Positions 1 to 8,966 of a stretch of DNA of 57,115 bases are shown here, piece after piece. Position 1 is the first letter of the stretch. Each line of letters opens with the position of its first letter. The DNA is taken from positions 1 to 57,115 of the forward strand of contig NZ_JACYWE010000011.1 in NCBI RefSeq assembly GCF_014841105.1. Direction: 5' to 3'. Position numbers and translations under genes: made by a program. Under the pieces are notes generated by a model. The model made no database searches, had not been told where the DNA came from, and was given only the letters and a program-made list of their open reading frames with translations. This stretch comes from Lolliginicoccus lacisalsi. GTDB taxonomy: Bacteria > Actinomycetota > Actinomycetes > Mycobacteriales > Mycobacteriaceae.

Positions 1-8
1 CCAGCGCA

Positions 9-797
9 GTGCGCGATAACAAGGTGACAAAGGCCGCGGAGGGCATGCTCCGCCAGGCCGGGCTGATCTTCCAGCTCTTCGTCGATGTCATCCGCAACAC
101 CTTCCGCCGCCCGTTCCAGACCCGCGAGTTCATCGAGCAGGCATGGTTCATCGCCAACGTGACCATTCTGCCGACCGCGCTGGTGGCGATCCCGTTCGGC
201 GCGATCGTCTCGCTGCAGACCGGCTCGCTGATCCGCCAGCTAGGTGCCGAGGGCTTCGTCGGATCCGCGAGCTCGCTGGCCGTCATCCAGCAGGGAAGCC
301 CGCTGGTGACCGCCCTGCTCGTCTCCGGTGCGGCTGGTTCAGCCGTGACCGCCGATCTGGGCTCACGCACCATCCGCGAGGAGATCGACGCGATGAGGGT
401 GCTGGGCATCGACCCCATCCAGCGCCTCGTGGTGCCCCGCGTGCTGGCGATGATCCTGGTCGCCGCGCTGCTCAACGGCCTCGTCGCCGTCGTGGGCGTG
501 GGCGGTGGCTACGTCTTCAACGTCATGCTGCAGGACGGCACTCCAGGAACGTACGTCGCATCGTTCTCAGCGCTCGCGCAGTTGCCCGACCTCTGGATCG
601 GCGAGGTCAAGGGCATGGTGTTCGGTGTGATCGCGGGCGTGATCGCCGCCTACAAGGGCCTCAATCCCAAGGGTGGCCCGAAGGGCGTGGGGGATGCGGT
701 GAACGAGGGCGTGGTCATCAGTTTCCTCTTGCTGTTCTTCGCCAACTTCATCCTCACCGCTGTGTACATCCAGATGATCCCGCCGAAGGGGGCGTAA
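9..797 (+). CDS. yrbEA: YrbE/MlaE-family ABC permease A of the mce operon
   Basis: Integral-membrane permease (262 aa) of the Mce lipid importer. With YrbEB it should form the inner-membrane channel, energised by an MceG/Mkl ATPase that is not in this window. Several hydrophobic segments are visible, and the conserved MlaE cytoplasmic motif TIREEIDAMRVLGIDP lies at about residues 119-134. The length matches mycobacterial YrbE-A proteins (about 265 aa). The start is taken as GTG at 9; the window edge prevents checking for an upstream start or ribosome site. The next gene begins 3 bases after the stop, so the two are surely cotranscribed. Family assignment is firm; the transported lipid is unknown. 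Confidence 0.9.
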   Translation: MRDNKVTKAAEGMLRQAGLIFQLFVDVIRNTFRRPFQTREFIEQAWFIANVTILPTALVAIPFGAIVSLQTGSLIRQLGAEGFVGSASSLAVIQQGSPLVTALLVSGAAGSAVTADLGSRTIREEIDAMRVLGIDPIQRLVVPRVLAMILVAALLNGLVAVVGVGGGYVFNVMLQDGTPGTYVASFSALAQLPDLWIGEVKGMVFGVIAGVIAAYKGLNPKGGPKGVGDAVNEGVVISFLLLFFANFILTAVYIQMIPPKGA

Positions 798-800
798 GGC

Positions 801-1661
801 ATGACGGCAACCAAGGGCCGCCTCGATGTCATGGGGCGGCGCGCGAAGAAAGTCGCCAAGGCACCCCTCAATACGCTCGAGGACCTGGGCGGGCAGCTGT
901 CATTCTATGGCCGCGCCATCGCCTGGATCCCCGCCGCCATCAAGAAGTACCCGAAGGAGATCACCCGGCTGCTCGCCGAAGTGACCTTCGGCACCGGTGG
1001 CCTCGCGGTCATCCTGGGTACCTTCGGAGTCATCATCGCGATGTCCGCCTTCACAGGCGTGGTCGTCGGCATGCAGGGCTATGCCTCGCTCGACCAGATC
1101 GGCGCCTCGGTGCTGACGGGCTTCATCGCGGCATACATCAATACCCGTGAGGTGGCGCCGATCATCGCGGCGCTGGCCTTGTCGTCCACCGTCGGTTGCG
1201 GCTTCACGGCCCAGCTCGGCGCGATGCGCATCTCCGAGGAGATCGACGCCGTCGAGGTCATGGCGGTACCGAGCCTTCCGTTCCTCGTCACGACCCGCAT
1301 CGTGGCTGGCTTCATCGCCGTCATCCCGCTGTATGTGGTGGGCCTGCTCTCCTCGTACTTCGCCTCGCGAGCCATCAACGTCTACCTCAATGGCCAGTCG
1401 ACTGGCTCGTACGATCACTACTTCAACCTATTCTTGCCACCCGAGGATGTGTTGTGGTCGTTCGGCAAGGTGATGATATTCGCGTTCGTCCTCATCATGG
1501 TGCATTGCTACTACGGCTATAACGCCAGCGGTGGCCCGGCTGGTGTGGGCGTGGCCGTCGGTACTTCAGTGCGTACGGTCATCGTGACCGTCGCCATCCT
1601 TGACTTCTTCCTGAGCCTCGCGATCTGGGGCACGACTACCACAGTGAGGGTTGCCGGATGA
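801..1661 (+). CDS. yrbEB: YrbE/MlaE-family ABC permease B of the mce operon
   Basis: Second permease (286 aa) of the Mce importer, paired with the preceding YrbEA. It carries the MlaE-family signature around QLGAMRISEEIDAVEVM (about residues 137-153), multiple hydrophobic membrane segments and a glycine-rich C-terminal stretch near YNASGGPAGVGVAVG. The ATG at 801 follows the yrbEA stop by three bases. Its own stop overlaps the mceA start in an ATGA arrangement at 1658-1661, implying translational coupling. The N-terminal 40 residues are basic and cytoplasmic in appearance, as in other YrbE-B proteins. Confidence 0.9.
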   Translation: MTATKGRLDVMGRRAKKVAKAPLNTLEDLGGQLSFYGRAIAWIPAAIKKYPKEITRLLAEVTFGTGGLAVILGTFGVIIAMSAFTGVVVGMQGYASLDQIGASVLTGFIAAYINTREVAPIIAALALSSTVGCGFTAQLGAMRISEEIDAVEVMAVPSLPFLVTTRIVAGFIAVIPLYVVGLLSSYFASRAINVYLNGQSTGSYDHYFNLFLPPEDVLWSFGKVMIFAFVLIMVHCYYGYNASGGPAGVGVAVGTSVRTVIVTVAILDFFLSLAIWGTTTTVRVAG

Positions 1662-3001
1662 GTGCTGCACCCAGCAAAAACAGGCTGCGCTTCGTCGGAC
1701 TGATCTTTCTCGTCCTGATCCTGACTTTCGTGCTGATGACGGTGCTGATCTTCATGAAGGTCTTCAAGCCGGTCACCAAGGCGACCGTGATGGTCGAAAC
1801 GCTCGGCAACTCGCTGAGCAACCAGGCCGACGTCAAGATCAACGGTGTCGACGTCGGTGAGGTCCGCAGCACGAGCATCAGCCCGGGCGGAGGCCAGGCG
1901 GAGATCGAGATCGCCATCGATGCGGACCGGACCTCGTACGTCCCGGAGAACGTCACCGCGCGCATCGCCCCCAAGACGCTCTTCGGCGAGCGATACGTCG
2001 CCCTGATCCTGCCGGAGAACCCGGTGGGCGAGATCCAGGCGGGCGCGGTCATCCCCGAGGCGACCCAGGGCAGCGTCATTGACGCCTCGCGCATGTACGA
2101 CGTGTTCCACGATCTGCTCACGGCAGTGCCGCCCTCGGACCTCGCTGTCACTCTCGGCGCGCTGAACCAGGCCTTCGACGATCGCGGCGACAAGCTCGGG
2201 GTCATGATCGACCGGTTCCAGGAGATGGCGACGAGCATCAATACGGAGCAGCCCAACCTCGAGGCAACGGTCCGGGACTTCGCGACTTTTGCCGATACCT
2301 ACTCCGATGCCCTTCCGGATTTGATCAACGCGCTCGATACCTTCCGCACCACCAACCAGACGGTCATCGAAGAACGATCCAACGTCGATGCGATGCTGGT
2401 ATCGCTCACCCGTTCGTCGAACCAGCTCGCGGATTTCCTCAACACCAACGGCGGTAGCCTCATCACCATCGCCTCGGACTCAAGGGAGACCCTGGAGATG
2501 CTTGCCCGGTACTCACCGGCCTACGGATGCGCCATCGGCTACTTCGCTGACCTCGAACCGAGGCTCGACCGCGCATTCGGCGCGGGGCTCGAGGATCGCG
2601 GCACAGGCCTCTCGGTGACGGTGGAGCTCGCGAACCCGCGCGGCCGTTACCTCCCCAACCAGGACGAGCCACGACTCTTCGATACTCGCGGCCCTGTCTG
2701 CTACCAGCCCGTGCCGCCGGGCCAGGGCAACTTCGGCCAGTACCCCGGTGGCGCGATCAATGACGGCACCTACCCCGTGCCCTCGCGCAACCCCGGGCCG
2801 CAGAACCTGCAGGAACTGCCAGATCCCTTGGCCAGCGTGGTGAGCACGAGTGGCCCGGACCTCGCCGGTTCCGCGGCGGAACGCGATGCACTGAGCGTCA
2901 TCTACAGCCAGGGCACCGGAATCGCGCCCGACGACATCCCAGGATGGACCACCATGATCGGAGCACCAGTACTTCGCGGGGCGGAGGTGAGCATTCGATG
3001 A
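1658..3001 (+). CDS. mceA: Mce family protein A (MlaD domain)
   Basis: First of six MlaD-domain subunits (447 aa) thought to build the periplasm-spanning tube of the Mce importer. One N-terminal membrane anchor lies at about residues 11-33. An MlaD domain follows (about 40-120, including the stretch NGVDVGEVRSTSI), then a long helical Mce region and a Pro/Gly-rich C-terminal tail. The start is the ATG of an ATGA overlap with yrbEB. Its stop overlaps the mceB start. The gene order yrbEA-yrbEB-mceA to F is the canonical one. The substrate cannot be read from sequence; known systems carry fatty acids, sterols or other lipids. Confidence 0.88.
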   Translation: MSAAPSKNRLRFVGLIFLVLILTFVLMTVLIFMKVFKPVTKATVMVETLGNSLSNQADVKINGVDVGEVRSTSISPGGGQAEIEIAIDADRTSYVPENVTARIAPKTLFGERYVALILPENPVGEIQAGAVIPEATQGSVIDASRMYDVFHDLLTAVPPSDLAVTLGALNQAFDDRGDKLGVMIDRFQEMATSINTEQPNLEATVRDFATFADTYSDALPDLINALDTFRTTNQTVIEERSNVDAMLVSLTRSSNQLADFLNTNGGSLITIASDSRETLEMLARYSPAYGCAIGYFADLEPRLDRAFGAGLEDRGTGLSVTVELANPRGRYLPNQDEPRLFDTRGPVCYQPVPPGQGNFGQYPGGAINDGTYPVPSRNPGPQNLQELPDPLASVVSTSGPDLAGSAAERDALSVIYSQGTGIAPDDIPGWTTMIGAPVLRGAEVSIR

Positions 3002-4077
3002 AGAGTCTCGCCGCACCCCTGATCAAGCTGATTGTCTTTGCCGTGGTCACGATCATGGCCGTCTCTGTGCTCGCGGTTGCCGTCGCGAACTACCTTCCGA
3101 CCTCGGGCGCGAAGTACACCGCCCAGTTCACCGACGTCACCTCCCTCGCCGTCGGCGACGAGGTCCGGATCGCGGGCATCCGCGTCGGTAAGGTCACGGC
3201 CATCAACCTCTTGCCCCGGGGTGCCGAGCGTGACATCGCCGAGGTGGAGTTCCAGTTGCAGGATGGCATGGAGGTGCCCTCCAACATCGATGCCTCGATC
3301 CGATACCGGCACCTCGCCGGCCAGCGCTACGTACTGCTGACCAGGGGAACCACCGGGGACGAGTCCGAGATGCTGCAATCGGGCGATGTGATCCCGCTGG
3401 AGCGCACGACGCCGGCCGTCAACCTGACCGTCCTGTTCAATGGCTTCCGGCCACTGTTCGAGACCCTCAACCCCAACGACGTGAACCGGCTCGCGGACCA
3501 GATCATCCAGATCTTCCAGGGCGAGCGGACAAACGTCACCCAGCTCGTAGCGAATGTCGGCACCCTGACCAACGCCATCGCCGACAAGGACGAGGTCATC
3601 GGAGCTGTCATCGCGAACCTCAACTCCGTGCTCGAGCGCGTCAACGAGCATGACGAGGACATCAAGGAAATGGTGACCTCCCTCGACATCCTGGTGAGTG
3701 GCCTCGCGGAGGACCGCGGGACCATCGGCAGCGCGGTCGACTCGCTGTCCGTGCTCACCACCGAGCTGTCCGCGCTTCTCGAATCGTCCCGCCCGTCGAT
3801 CCAAGGCACGATCGGAGGCGTTGAGCAGCTCGCGGGCAACCTCAACGAGGGGAGCGCAGAGGTCGAGTCCGCTCTGCAGAACCTGCCGGTCAAGCTCGAG
3901 CGAGTGGGCAAGACGGCATCGCTCGGCTCTTGGTTCTCCATCTACCTGTGCGGGCTCGACATCATGCTCGGACCGGGCGCACCCTCCACGGTTAATGTTC
4001 CCGGCGGCATCCCGCGGCTCAACCAGCCGATCTACACCAATGCCTCGCCACGCTGCCAACCTGGAGGTATCCAGTGA
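2998..4077 (+). CDS. mceB: Mce family protein B (MlaD domain)
   Basis: Mce subunit B, 359 aa from the ATG at 2998. A longer in-frame start exists at 2944, but it would overlap mceA by 58 bases. The 2998 start has a GGAGG ribosome site (about 2982) and the ATGA overlap used throughout the operon. The protein shows an N-terminal membrane anchor (about residues 8-30), an MlaD domain containing AVGDEVRIAGIRVGKV and a long helical Mce region. The C-terminus is short and ends in a Cys/Pro-containing tail. Assignment to B rests on order and length, which agree with mycobacterial operons. Confidence 0.87.
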   Translation: MKSLAAPLIKLIVFAVVTIMAVSVLAVAVANYLPTSGAKYTAQFTDVTSLAVGDEVRIAGIRVGKVTAINLLPRGAERDIAEVEFQLQDGMEVPSNIDASIRYRHLAGQRYVLLTRGTTGDESEMLQSGDVIPLERTTPAVNLTVLFNGFRPLFETLNPNDVNRLADQIIQIFQGERTNVTQLVANVGTLTNAIADKDEVIGAVIANLNSVLERVNEHDEDIKEMVTSLDILVSGLAEDRGTIGSAVDSLSVLTTELSALLESSRPSIQGTIGGVEQLAGNLNEGSAEVESALQNLPVKLERVGKTASLGSWFSIYLCGLDIMLGPGAPSTVNVPGGIPRLNQPIYTNASPRCQPGGIQ

Positions 4078-5069
4078 CCACGCACCGTAATCCCGCTATT
4101 ACCGGCTTTATCGGTGTCATCGTGATCCTCGCGGCCACGGCGTCGGCGTTCTTCCTCAACGATGTCCCGCTGTACGGCCAGGCGCAGAGCTACACCGCCG
4201 AGTTCAGCGAGACCGCGGGAATGGACGTTGGTGCCGAGGTCCGTGTCGCGGGCGTCAAGGTCGGTGAGGTCACCGGCCTGACTCTCGAGGGCGACCGCGT
4301 GGCCATCGACCTCCGCGTCGAGGACACCTGGGTCGGCGACCGCACCGAGGCCTCGATCCAGATCAAGACCGTGCTTGGGCAGAAGTTCGTGTCGCTCGAA
4401 CCACGCGGCACCGAGGCACTCAATCCACGCGAACGGATCCCGCTGGAGCGTACGAATGCTCCCTATGACGTCATCCCGGCGTTCTCGGACGCGGCGGAGA
4501 CTTTGGGCGAGATCGACATGGAGCAGGCAGCGGACGCCTTCCGGACGCTTTCGGACGCCTTCGCCGATACGCCCGAGCACATGCGCAATGCCATCGACGG
4601 TGTTACGCGGCTCTCGCAGACCATCTCGCAGCGCGACGAGGAGCTCGTGCGGCTCCTCGATGAGACGCGGCAGACCACGCAGATCTTCGCGGACCGCAAC
4701 GAGGAGTTCAGCCGCTTGATCACCAATGCGGGACTGTTGCTCCAGGAGCTCAACATCCGTCGCGAGGCGATCTCGATCCTCCTTAGGTCGAGCCAGGACC
4801 TCTCCACCGAGCTGACCGGCCTGGTCGAGGACAACGAGGCCCAGATGGGCCCCGCGCTGGCACAGCTCCAGGGAGTCACCGACATCCTCGTGCGCAACCA
4901 GGATGCGTTGCAGCGCGGCGTGAACCTGCTCGCGCCGTTCTACCGGGTCTTCGCGGACACGCTCGGAAACGGTCGCTGGTTCGATATCGCCATCGTCAAC
5001 CTCACGCCACCGGGGTTGCCTGAGGTTCCAGGCGTTCGTGCCCCGATCAACACCGAGGGAGTTAACTGA
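4074..5069 (+). CDS. mceC: Mce family protein C (MlaD domain)
   Basis: Mce subunit C, 331 aa, with a GTG start at 4074 overlapping the mceB stop by four bases. It has an N-terminal membrane helix (about residues 9-27), an MlaD domain (about 35-115, with VGAEVRVAGVKVGEV) and an extended alpha-helical region predicted to contribute to the tunnel. It lacks the long Pro-rich tail seen in some C subunits, which makes it among the shortest Mce proteins of this operon. It is coupled to mceD by a TGATG overlap at 5067-5071. Confidence 0.86.
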   Translation: MTTHRNPAITGFIGVIVILAATASAFFLNDVPLYGQAQSYTAEFSETAGMDVGAEVRVAGVKVGEVTGLTLEGDRVAIDLRVEDTWVGDRTEASIQIKTVLGQKFVSLEPRGTEALNPRERIPLERTNAPYDVIPAFSDAAETLGEIDMEQAADAFRTLSDAFADTPEHMRNAIDGVTRLSQTISQRDEELVRLLDETRQTTQIFADRNEEFSRLITNAGLLLQELNIRREAISILLRSSQDLSTELTGLVEDNEAQMGPALAQLQGVTDILVRNQDALQRGVNLLAPFYRVFADTLGNGRWFDIAIVNLTPPGLPEVPGVRAPINTEGVN

Positions 5070-6310
5070 TGGCCAAGAAAGGCATCGGATTCATCGCGGG
5101 CGCCCTGGTGGTGGTGCTCCTCGTCGGGGTCATCATCTGGTGGCTGCTGTTCCGCCCCGGGATGCAGATCACCACGCACTTCCCAACGACCGTTGGCATC
5201 TACAGCGGCACCAAGGTGCGCGTGCTGGGCATGGAGGTCGGCAAGGTCTCCAGCGTCACCCCCGTGGGTGATGAGGTCCGCGTGGAGATGAACATCGATC
5301 GGGGCGTCGAGCTTCCCGCTGACGTGTTCGCCCTGCAGATGACGCCGTCCCTCATCTCGGACCGATACATCCAGCTGGCGCCCGGCTACTCGGGCGGCCC
5401 GACGCTGGAGGGGCCTGACGCCGAGATCCCCCGGGAACGCGCCCGCGTCCCGGTCGAGGTTGATGAGATCTATCGCTCGCTGGCCGAGTTCACCGAGGCC
5501 ATGGGTTCGGATGGGGCAAACCGGGACGGCGCGCTGTCGGAATTCATCGACACCTCCCACGCAAACCTGGTCGGCAATGGCGAGGCACTGGGCGAATCGA
5601 TCACTGAGCTCGCCGCGGCGTCGCGGACGTTCTCGGAAGGCAGCGAGGACTTCTTCGGAACGATCCGCAACCTGCAGGAACTGACGACCGCGCTGGCCGA
5701 GAACGACACCCAGGTGCGCAACTTCAACACGCAGATGGCGGTCTTCACCAACTATCTCGCCGGTGAGCGGGAAAACGTCGGTGCCGCGATCAACCAGCTC
5801 TCCTTCACGCTCGACGACGTCGCGCGCTTCGTCAACGACAATCGCGAGGCGATCTCGTCCAACGCCGACGGGCTTGCCCAGGTGACCTCCCGGTTGACGC
5901 AGGAGACCGACGCGCTCCGAGAGATCCTGGTGACCGCGCCGCTCGCGATCAGCAACCTCGCGAACGCCTACGACGCGGAATCCGGAACGCTGGCCGCTCG
6001 ACTCAATCTGCTCGAGCTCCAGGATCTCGGTGGCTCGGTCTGCGGCTTGGTCGACCTGCAGCGCCTGTACCCGGGTGATCAGCGCTTCGCTGACCTCGGC
6101 AGGCAGATGGCACCGATCCTCGAGCAATGCGACGGCCTTGCCCAGCAGATCAATGCGGGGGTTCGGAGCCCAGGAGTGGTCCTGCCGCTGGGCATCATGA
6201 GCAACCAGCTCATCGAGGGTGCTGGCCCGGTCCCCGGTACGGTTCCCGGCGTCCAGGCACCCATCGCGCTTACTGATGTCGAACGCTCACTGGTCGGAGG
6301 TGGACGGTGA
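5069..6310 (+). CDS. mceD: Mce family protein D (MlaD domain)
   Basis: Mce subunit D (413 aa). A strong hydrophobic N-terminal anchor (about residues 5-27, rich in Val and Leu) is followed by an MlaD domain (about 32-110) and a long helical Mce region to about residue 330. The C-terminal segment contains GAGPVPGTVPGVQAPI. The ATG at 5069 uses the final A of the mceC stop codon. The end overlaps the GTG start of mceE by four bases. Position and length fit D subunits of other mce operons. Confidence 0.86.
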   Translation: MAKKGIGFIAGALVVVLLVGVIIWWLLFRPGMQITTHFPTTVGIYSGTKVRVLGMEVGKVSSVTPVGDEVRVEMNIDRGVELPADVFALQMTPSLISDRYIQLAPGYSGGPTLEGPDAEIPRERARVPVEVDEIYRSLAEFTEAMGSDGANRDGALSEFIDTSHANLVGNGEALGESITELAAASRTFSEGSEDFFGTIRNLQELTTALAENDTQVRNFNTQMAVFTNYLAGERENVGAAINQLSFTLDDVARFVNDNREAISSNADGLAQVTSRLTQETDALREILVTAPLAISNLANAYDAESGTLAARLNLLELQDLGGSVCGLVDLQRLYPGDQRFADLGRQMAPILEQCDGLAQQINAGVRSPGVVLPLGIMSNQLIEGAGPVPGTVPGVQAPIALTDVERSLVGGGR

Positions 6311-7587
6311 TCAATCCGTCAAGGGGCAACGCTCCACGAACCAGCAACGCAACGCCACGGCGACGGCCCGGTCGACTGATCGGCCTGGGCGCTAGCCTGG
6401 CGGCAGTGGGTGCGATGACCACTGGCTGCGTGCTGGAGGACGGCATCTACACGATTCCGCTGCCCGGCGGCGCGGACCTCGGATCTGATCCGATCTCGGT
6501 CACCGCCGAGTTCGACCAGGTGCCCGAGGTCTTCCCCGACACCATGGTGAAGGTCAACGGCGTCAACGTTGGAATGGTCGACGACGTGAACCTGAGCGAC
6601 GGTGGCTGGAACGCGATCATCTCGATTCGCCTGCGCGAGGGGCTCGAGCTGCCCGTGAACTCGGTGATCTCCATCCAGCAGACCGCGTTGCTCGGAGAGA
6701 AGTTCGTTGCCATCGAGCCACCGGAAGGGGACAGGTCCCCCGAAGTGATCGAGGACGGGCACTACATCCCACCTGACAACAGCCGGGTCCAGATCGAGAT
6801 CGAGGACATCTTCGGGGCACTGTCCCTGCTGCTCAATGGCGGCGGCGTCGCACAGATCCAGCCCATCCTCGATGAGCTCGAGAAGGCCTTCGGAGGCCGC
6901 GAGCCACAGATCAAGTCGCTGCTGCAGGAGACGAACACACTGGTCAACAGCCTGAACAACCAACGAGGCGAGATCCAGCGTGCTCTTGACAACCTCGAGG
7001 TGATGTCTGCGCGTCTCGATGGCCAGCGTGACCAGATCAGCGCGATCGCCGAGGAGATCCCGCGCGGAACACAGATCCTCGCGGAGCAGACCCCGCAGCT
7101 CATCGAGGCGCTCCGCCAGATCGAGGCAATGAGCACCATCGGCTCGGACGTGATCAGCACGGTCCGGGAGGATCTTGTCGCTGACCTGCGGGCATTGCGC
7201 CCGATCGTGCAAGCGCTCGCCAACACGGGACAGGACTTGCCCGAGGCGCTGTCGATCCTGCCGACCTACCCGTTCCCGGATACCGCGATCGAAGCTTCCT
7301 TCGCCGGGGCGGTCAATGGGTGGCTCACCGTGGACCTCCAGCTCGCCGATACCCTGGAGAACCTAGGGATCGGGCAGCCGCCGCCGCAGTACATCGCACC
7401 GTACGGGCAGCCGCAACCGGTCATTGACCCGAGCAACCCCTACGTCAACGGGAACGGGCCGGTGCCAGGTCCGGGGACCGCGCCGCTGATCCCGCTGGGC
7501 AACCTGTTGCCCGCGCGGGCGCCGGTGGAGTCACCACTCGGACAGTTCCAGGAACTCCTCGACACCTTGGGGGTCGGCCAGCCATGA
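6307..7587 (+). CDS. mceE: Mce family protein E, lipoprotein
   Basis: Mce subunit E (426 aa), the lipid-anchored member of the complex. An arginine-rich n-region (RRRPGR, residues 18-23) precedes a hydrophobic core and the lipobox MTTGC, with Cys41 as the predicted lipidated residue. An MlaD domain follows at about residues 55-135 (PDTMVKVNGVNVGMVDDVN). The start is GTG at 6307, four bases into the mceD stop. A lipoprotein in position E is characteristic of mce operons (LprK/MceE-type), which fixes the subunit identity. Confidence 0.89.
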   Translation: MINPSRGNAPRTSNATPRRRPGRLIGLGASLAAVGAMTTGCVLEDGIYTIPLPGGADLGSDPISVTAEFDQVPEVFPDTMVKVNGVNVGMVDDVNLSDGGWNAIISIRLREGLELPVNSVISIQQTALLGEKFVAIEPPEGDRSPEVIEDGHYIPPDNSRVQIEIEDIFGALSLLLNGGGVAQIQPILDELEKAFGGREPQIKSLLQETNTLVNSLNNQRGEIQRALDNLEVMSARLDGQRDQISAIAEEIPRGTQILAEQTPQLIEALRQIEAMSTIGSDVISTVREDLVADLRALRPIVQALANTGQDLPEALSILPTYPFPDTAIEASFAGAVNGWLTVDLQLADTLENLGIGQPPPQYIAPYGQPQPVIDPSNPYVNGNGPVPGPGTAPLIPLGNLLPARAPVESPLGQFQELLDTLGVGQP

Positions 7588-8843
7588 TGTCTCGCTTTGT
7601 CAAGATCCAGTTGGTCATGTTCGTGGTGATCGCCGTCGTGGGCGTCGTTTTCGTCGGCGCCAAGTACGCGCGGTTGCACACCTTGATCGGCTTCGGCGAG
7701 TTCTCCGTCTATGTCGACATGGGCGAGGAAGGCGGCACCGGCGGCATCTTCCCGCTCGCCGAGGTGACCTACCGCGGTGTTCCGGTCGGATTGATCGGCG
7801 AGCTCGAGCCGGTCGATGGCGGCACGCGCGTGGAGCTGCTGATCAACACGAGCAGCCCGGACATCCCAGCGTCGTCCCGGGCAGTGGTGGCCAACCGCTC
7901 GGCCGCGGGCGAGCAGTTCCTCGACCTCCGGGCGGAGACCGAGGAGGGGCCGTACCTCGAGGAGGGGTCGGTCATCGGGTTCGAGAAGTCCTCCGCGCCG
8001 GTCCGTGTCGACCGCCTGCTCGATGGTCTCTATGACTTGTCGCAGTCGATCCCGCTGGAGAAGTTCCGCGAGGTCGTCGAGGAGACCGCATCGGTATTCC
8101 ATGCACGGGGAGAGGACCTCGGGACGATCATTGACTCGTTCGACACCTTCTCGGAGGAAGCGAACGACTCCATGCCAGAGGTCCTGGATTTCCTCCGCGA
8201 TGGCAGCATCTTCCTGCGCACGCAGGCGGAGCAGCAGAACGAGATCCGTTCCTTCTCCAGTGATCTCGGCCTGATCACCGATCAGTTGCAGCAAAGCGAT
8301 CAGGACATCCGGCGCATCATCGGTACGTCTACGAGCGCGAGCGACGCCGTGAGCGCGCTGCTCGATCGTGGCGGACCGTCACTGACGCGGATCCTGAGCG
8401 ACACCGCGCCCATCGCGGAGGTGCTCGGCGAGCGGGGCATGTACCTGCGGCCGGTGCTGCAGGCGTTGCCCGCGCTCGGTGCCGCGGCCTACACAGTGGC
8501 GCCCAACGATGGGACCGCGCACTTCGGGCTGGTCTTCGAGCTCAATAATCCACCAGCATGCACGGTCGGCTACGAGGGCACCCGCGAGCGAATGCCCGCA
8601 GGGCCAACGATCGACACGGTGTACAACGGCACGCACGCTGACTGGGAATGGGACACCACGGTCGGGTGCCGCACCCCGCAGGGCAACCCGACGGGCGTGC
8701 GCACGTCCAACAAGATGGTCTACGCGGATCCCAACACGGTGCAGCCGTGGGACAACAACCCGAAGGTCGCTCCCGATACCGCGAACCTCAACCCGTTCGC
8801 GCAGCAGACCGCGCAACTGCTCAATCTGCTCGACGGCGGCTAG
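7584..8843 (+). CDS. mceF: Mce family protein F (MlaD domain)
   Basis: Last Mce subunit (419 aa), beginning with ATG at 7584 in an ATGA overlap with mceE. It has an N-terminal membrane anchor (about residues 7-25), an MlaD domain with FPLAEVTYRGVPVGLIGEL, a helical Mce region, and a C-terminal domain containing two Cys (PACTVGYEG and TVGCRTPQG) that could form an extracytoplasmic disulfide. A strong hairpin lies ten bases beyond the stop, so this is probably the last gene of the fully transcribed core unit. Confidence 0.87.
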   Translation: MMSRFVKIQLVMFVVIAVVGVVFVGAKYARLHTLIGFGEFSVYVDMGEEGGTGGIFPLAEVTYRGVPVGLIGELEPVDGGTRVELLINTSSPDIPASSRAVVANRSAAGEQFLDLRAETEEGPYLEEGSVIGFEKSSAPVRVDRLLDGLYDLSQSIPLEKFREVVEETASVFHARGEDLGTIIDSFDTFSEEANDSMPEVLDFLRDGSIFLRTQAEQQNEIRSFSSDLGLITDQLQQSDQDIRRIIGTSTSASDAVSALLDRGGPSLTRILSDTAPIAEVLGERGMYLRPVLQALPALGAAAYTVAPNDGTAHFGLVFELNNPPACTVGYEGTRERMPAGPTIDTVYNGTHADWEWDTTVGCRTPQGNPTGVRTSNKMVYADPNTVQPWDNNPKVAPDTANLNPFAQQTAQLLNLLDGG

Positions 8844-8852
8844 CAAGACACC

Positions 8853-8891
8853 ATCTAGTGGGGCCCGGGCAATGACTGGGCCCCACTAGAT
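8853..8891 (+). terminator. Hairpin after mceF
   Basis: Perfect 14-bp inverted repeat: ATCTAGTGGGGCCC at 8853-8866 pairs with 8878-8891 across an 11-base loop. The downstream tract (GTGTGTTTGC) is only moderately T-rich. It lies between mceF and the Mce-associated genes, which point the same way, so it may terminate partially or protect the 3' end of the mRNA. Confidence 0.75.
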
Positions 8892-8966
8892 GTGTGTTTG
8901 CTTGCGGTTTCCTGAGAACCGCATGGGTAGTTCGGGCCAGGCACACGGCGAAGGTACGGTGAACGC

